64,000 nucleotides of DNA from Brevundimonas sp. (GTDB lineage: Bacteria; Pseudomonadota; Alphaproteobacteria; Caulobacterales; Caulobacteraceae). Every line of letters starts with the position of its first letter. Position 1 is the stretch's first letter. Shown here one piece after another: positions 61,761 through 64,000 of the stretch. Below the pieces are notes generated by a model. That model ran no database searches. It saw only the letters and a list, made by a program, of their open reading frames with translations, and had not been told where the DNA came from. Location of the stretch: NCBI RefSeq assembly GCF_029945885.1, contig NZ_JAQSDK010000004.1, forward strand, positions 124,001 through 188,000, in the 5' to 3' direction. Position numbers and translations under genes: made by a program.

Positions 61761-61774
61761 TCCGAAGGCTCCGA

Positions 61775-62761
61775 ATGTCCGTCCGCAAGCTTAAGGTCGT
61801 ATTAACCAGACGCCTGCCCGACGCGGTCGAGACGCGGATGCGGGAACTGTTCGACGCAGAGCTGAACCTGACCGACCGGCCGATGGATCGGGCGGCGCTG
61901 GAGGCGGCCATGCAGCGCGCCGATGTTCTCGTGCCGACCATCACCGACGAGATCGACGCGAGCCTGATCGCCGGGGCCGGCGAGCAGTTGAAGATGATCG
62001 CCAATTTCGGGGCCGGGGTCGATCATATCGACATCGACGCGGCGGTCGGGCGCGGACTGATCGTCACCAATACGCCGGGGGTGCTGACCGAGGACACGGC
62101 CGACCTGGCGATGGGGCTGATTCTGGCGGTGTCGCGCCGCATCGTCGAAGGGGCCCAGGTGGTGGCCGCCGGGGGATTCGAGGGCTGGTCCCCGACCTGG
62201 ATGACGGGGCGCAAACTGTGGGGCAAGCGGCTGGGCATCGTCGGCATGGGCCGGATCGGCCAGGCCCTGGCGCGGCGGGCCAGGGCGTTCGGCATGCAGG
62301 TCCACTATCACAACCGCAAACCGGTCCCGGCCATGATCGCCGAGGAGCTGGGGGCCACCTACTGGGACGACCTGGACCAGATGCTGGCGCGGATGGACCT
62401 GATCTCGCTGAACTGCCCGGCGACGAAGGATACCTATCATCTGATCTCGGCTGAACGGCTGGCGAAGCTGCAGCCGCATGTGATCCTGATCAACACCGCG
62501 CGCGGCGAGCTGATCGACGAGGCCGCCCTGGCCGAGGCGGTCAGGACCCGCAGGATCGCCGGGGCCGGGCTGGACGTGTTCGAACAGGAGCCGGTGATCC
62601 ATCCGGGCCTGCTGGGCCACGCCAATGTGGTGCTGCTGCCCCATCTGGGTTCGGCCACCATCGAGGCGCGTCAGGACATGGGCGACCGCGTCATCGGCAA
62701 TATCCTGACCTATCAGAACGGCCACCGGCCGCCGGATCGCGTCATTCCCGCAATGCTTTGA
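61775..62761 (+). CDS. D-2-hydroxyacid dehydrogenase, glyoxylate/hydroxypyruvate reductase type
   Basis: 328-residue NAD(P)H-dependent dehydrogenase. ANFGAGVDHID near 77-87, Rossmann loop VGMGRIGQALARR at 156-168, active-site R243 (NTARGELID), E272 (FEQEPVIHPGLL) and H290 (LLPHLGSAT). HNRKP after beta-2 (residues 179-183) has Arg instead of Asp, consistent with NADPH preference. The family includes glyoxylate, hydroxypyruvate and 2-keto acid reductases; substrate not decided. ATG 61775 at MSVRKLKVVLTRRLP. Confidence 0.9.
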   Translation: MSVRKLKVVLTRRLPDAVETRMRELFDAELNLTDRPMDRAALEAAMQRADVLVPTITDEIDASLIAGAGEQLKMIANFGAGVDHIDIDAAVGRGLIVTNTPGVLTEDTADLAMGLILAVSRRIVEGAQVVAAGGFEGWSPTWMTGRKLWGKRLGIVGMGRIGQALARRARAFGMQVHYHNRKPVPAMIAEELGATYWDDLDQMLARMDLISLNCPATKDTYHLISAERLAKLQPHVILINTARGELIDEAALAEAVRTRRIAGAGLDVFEQEPVIHPGLLGHANVVLLPHLGSATIEARQDMGDRVIGNILTYQNGHRPPDRVIPAML

Positions 62762-62828
62762 ATTCCATGACTTGACGACGCCGGGGTCTGCGGGGCTTGA
62801 TGCCCGCGAGGGTTCGGGGGAATTGTCT

Positions 62829-64000
62829 GTGCAACTTATCCGTATGATCGGGGTGGCCTTTCTGGCCGCCGGGTTCACCGTGGCAGGTCTGCTGCTGCCG
62901 TCGCCGGCGCGCGCCGATCCGCCGACCATCGCCGATTTCGTTGCCGATCCTTCCGTGAGCGGGGCCAGTCTGTCGCCGTCCGGCCGCTATCTGGTCTGGG
63001 TCGCGCACGACGGCGACCGCAGCGACATCCAGGTTCGCGATCTTCAGGAAAAGACCGTCATGGTCCTGACCGGCGGGGAGGCGCGCGAGAGTTTCGGCGG
63101 TGTCTATATCGACTGGATCCGCTGGAAGACCGACGACCGGCTGGTGATCGGGATCACGCGGATGGAGGTCAGGCGATCGGGCAATCGCGACACCGGCGAC
63201 ATCCGGTCCTACCGTTACGGCCGGTCGGTCCTGTCGATGTCCCGGGACGGCACGTCGCACATTCAGCTCAAGGCCCCGGACACCAAGGATACGCGGCCGG
63301 GCGAGGTGCTCGACCTGTTGCGAAACGATCCGGACAACATCCTGATGATCTATCGCACGGCCCTGGGCTCGCTGGACGTGGCTCGCGTCAATATCCTGAC
63401 CGGGGAGGCCGAGCAGGTCCTGACCGGCCACCGCCGGGTCCTCGACTATGTGACCGATCGTGACGGTACCGTCGTCGGCCGCATCGCCTATCGCCGCGTC
63501 GGCCAGATCGAGATCATGGAGGCGCTTGAGGCGGACGGCAGCTGGTCCGAGGTCTATCGCCTGCGGCGCAACGAGATTCGCGACCTGCCGGACTACGAAA
63601 TCCTGGGCGGGACCGGAGCGCCCGGCAAGGTCTATGTCGCCGTCCAGCCCGAGGCCCCGGAAGGGGACGACACCACGGCCGCCGTGCATATCTTCGACTT
63701 CACCAGCCGCACCATGGGCCCGGCGATCTGGCAGCAACCCGCTTATGATGTGACCGGCATCCTGCAGAATGCCGACTCGGGGGAACTGGTCGCCGGCTGC
63801 TACTGGGCCGACATCTATCGCTGCGACTTCCTCGATCCGCAGGACGATGCGGTCATGTCGGGAATCCGCCGCTTCTTCGGCGAGGGCTGGAGCGTCTCGG
63901 TGGTCTCCCAGGCGCGGGACGGTGGGCGCTGGCTGGTCCGGGCCTCGGCCCCCAACAATCCCGGCGAGCTCTTCATCTTCCACGTCGACGAGCGACGCAT
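62829..64000 (+). CDS. S9 family peptidase, N-terminal part (cut by window end)
   Basis: An open frame from GTG 62829 to the last base (390 codons, no stop). The N-terminus is a signal peptide (MIGVAFLAAGFTVAGLLLPSPARAD, ATG alternative at 62844). The rest is a beta-propeller: FVADPSVSGASLSPSGRYLVWVAHDGDRSDIQVRDL, then WIRWKTDDRLVIGITR and further blade repeats, the style of dipeptidyl aminopeptidase/acylaminoacyl peptidases (S9C) in Caulobacterales. The catalytic alpha/beta hydrolase domain should lie beyond 64000. Third S9 gene of the window; more distant from the tandem pair. Confidence 0.85.
   Translation, partial: MQLIRMIGVAFLAAGFTVAGLLLPSPARADPPTIADFVADPSVSGASLSPSGRYLVWVAHDGDRSDIQVRDLQEKTVMVLTGGEARESFGGVYIDWIRWKTDDRLVIGITRMEVRRSGNRDTGDIRSYRYGRSVLSMSRDGTSHIQLKAPDTKDTRPGEVLDLLRNDPDNILMIYRTALGSLDVARVNILTGEAEQVLTGHRRVLDYVTDRDGTVVGRIAYRRVGQIEIMEALEADGSWSEVYRLRRNEIRDLPDYEILGGTGAPGKVYVAVQPEAPEGDDTTAAVHIFDFTSRTMGPAIWQQPAYDVTGILQNADSGELVAGCYWADIYRCDFLDPQDDAVMSGIRRFFGEGWSVSVVSQARDGGRWLVRASAPNNPGELFIFHVDERR

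Overview
The window is one contiguous stretch of a high-GC alphaproteobacterial chromosome. Codon use is dominated by GC-ending codons, and the gene content and order (rsmI-yraN-gshB-comM, ftsY-yciB next to ccmABCDG divergent from acnA, ffh-rpsP-rimM, fabI/fabB/fabA) point to Caulobacteraceae, most likely Brevundimonas. This assignment is inference from gene order and protein style; no rRNA or tRNA gene was seen to test it. About 56 genes cover roughly 95 percent of the bases, mostly housekeeping functions packed into short operons with several 4-bp ATGA overlaps.

Layout. 0.03-8.2 kb: rsmI, yraN, a SirB1-like protein, glutathione synthetase, a ComM-type AAA ATPase, a hybrid histidine kinase and an AmpG-like permease, all rightward. 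8.2-11.6 kb: malic enzyme (maeB) and dapF leftward, with a large nested palindrome between them. 11.6-17.8 kb: a potassium-channel-like protein with a zinc ribbon, two tandem S9 prolyl-oligopeptidase paralogues (one exported, one a lipoprotein) and a DUF1223 protein. 17.8-28.5 kb: glpK with a small-molecule kinase, a threonine dehydratase/MaoC/MFS set, an SDR, an amino-sugar-type Gfo/Idh-DegT pair, a GmhB-like phosphatase, a hydrolase and a PhnA-like protein. 28.6-32.4 kb: nadE, then an AT-richer islet with a P63C-domain gene whose promoter carries four copies of a 9-bp element. 32.4-40.8 kb: ftsY, yciB, a MarR regulator with a lysine/alanine tail, the ccmABCDG cytochrome c maturation genes and aconitase. 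40.9-46.2 kb: a peroxide-defence block (OxyR-like regulator, katG, ahpC, ahpD) plus a secreted SRPBCC protein. 46.2-55.4 kb: murI, an M3 oligopeptidase lipoprotein, ppc, a structured intergenic region, ffh, rpsP and rimM. 55.4-57.0 kb: a YegP-like protein and a low-GC two-gene islet encoding a JAMM-motif protein and a small secreted partner. 57.0-64.0 kb: fabI, an Na+/H+-type antiporter, fabB, fabA, an SH3 protein, a 2-hydroxyacid dehydrogenase and the N-terminal part of a third S9 peptidase cut by the window end.

How the genes work together. katG, ahpC and ahpD form a peroxide-removal system with an OxyR-type regulator beside it; that regulator has only one cysteine in the whole protein. Both GTPases of the SRP pathway (ftsY, ffh) are present in separate loci. 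fabA, fabB and fabI together supply the anaerobic-type unsaturated fatty acid route. maeB, ppc and acnA are central carbon enzymes around the C3/C4 node and TCA cycle.

Most interesting accessory material: the JAMM/secreted-partner gene pair at 55.77-56.90 kb, which has the layout of an effector with a cognate periplasmic protein; the P63C islet with its repeat-loaded promoter; and the regulatory DNA between katG and ahpC. No CRISPR array, transposase, integrase, tRNA or rRNA was found by eye.
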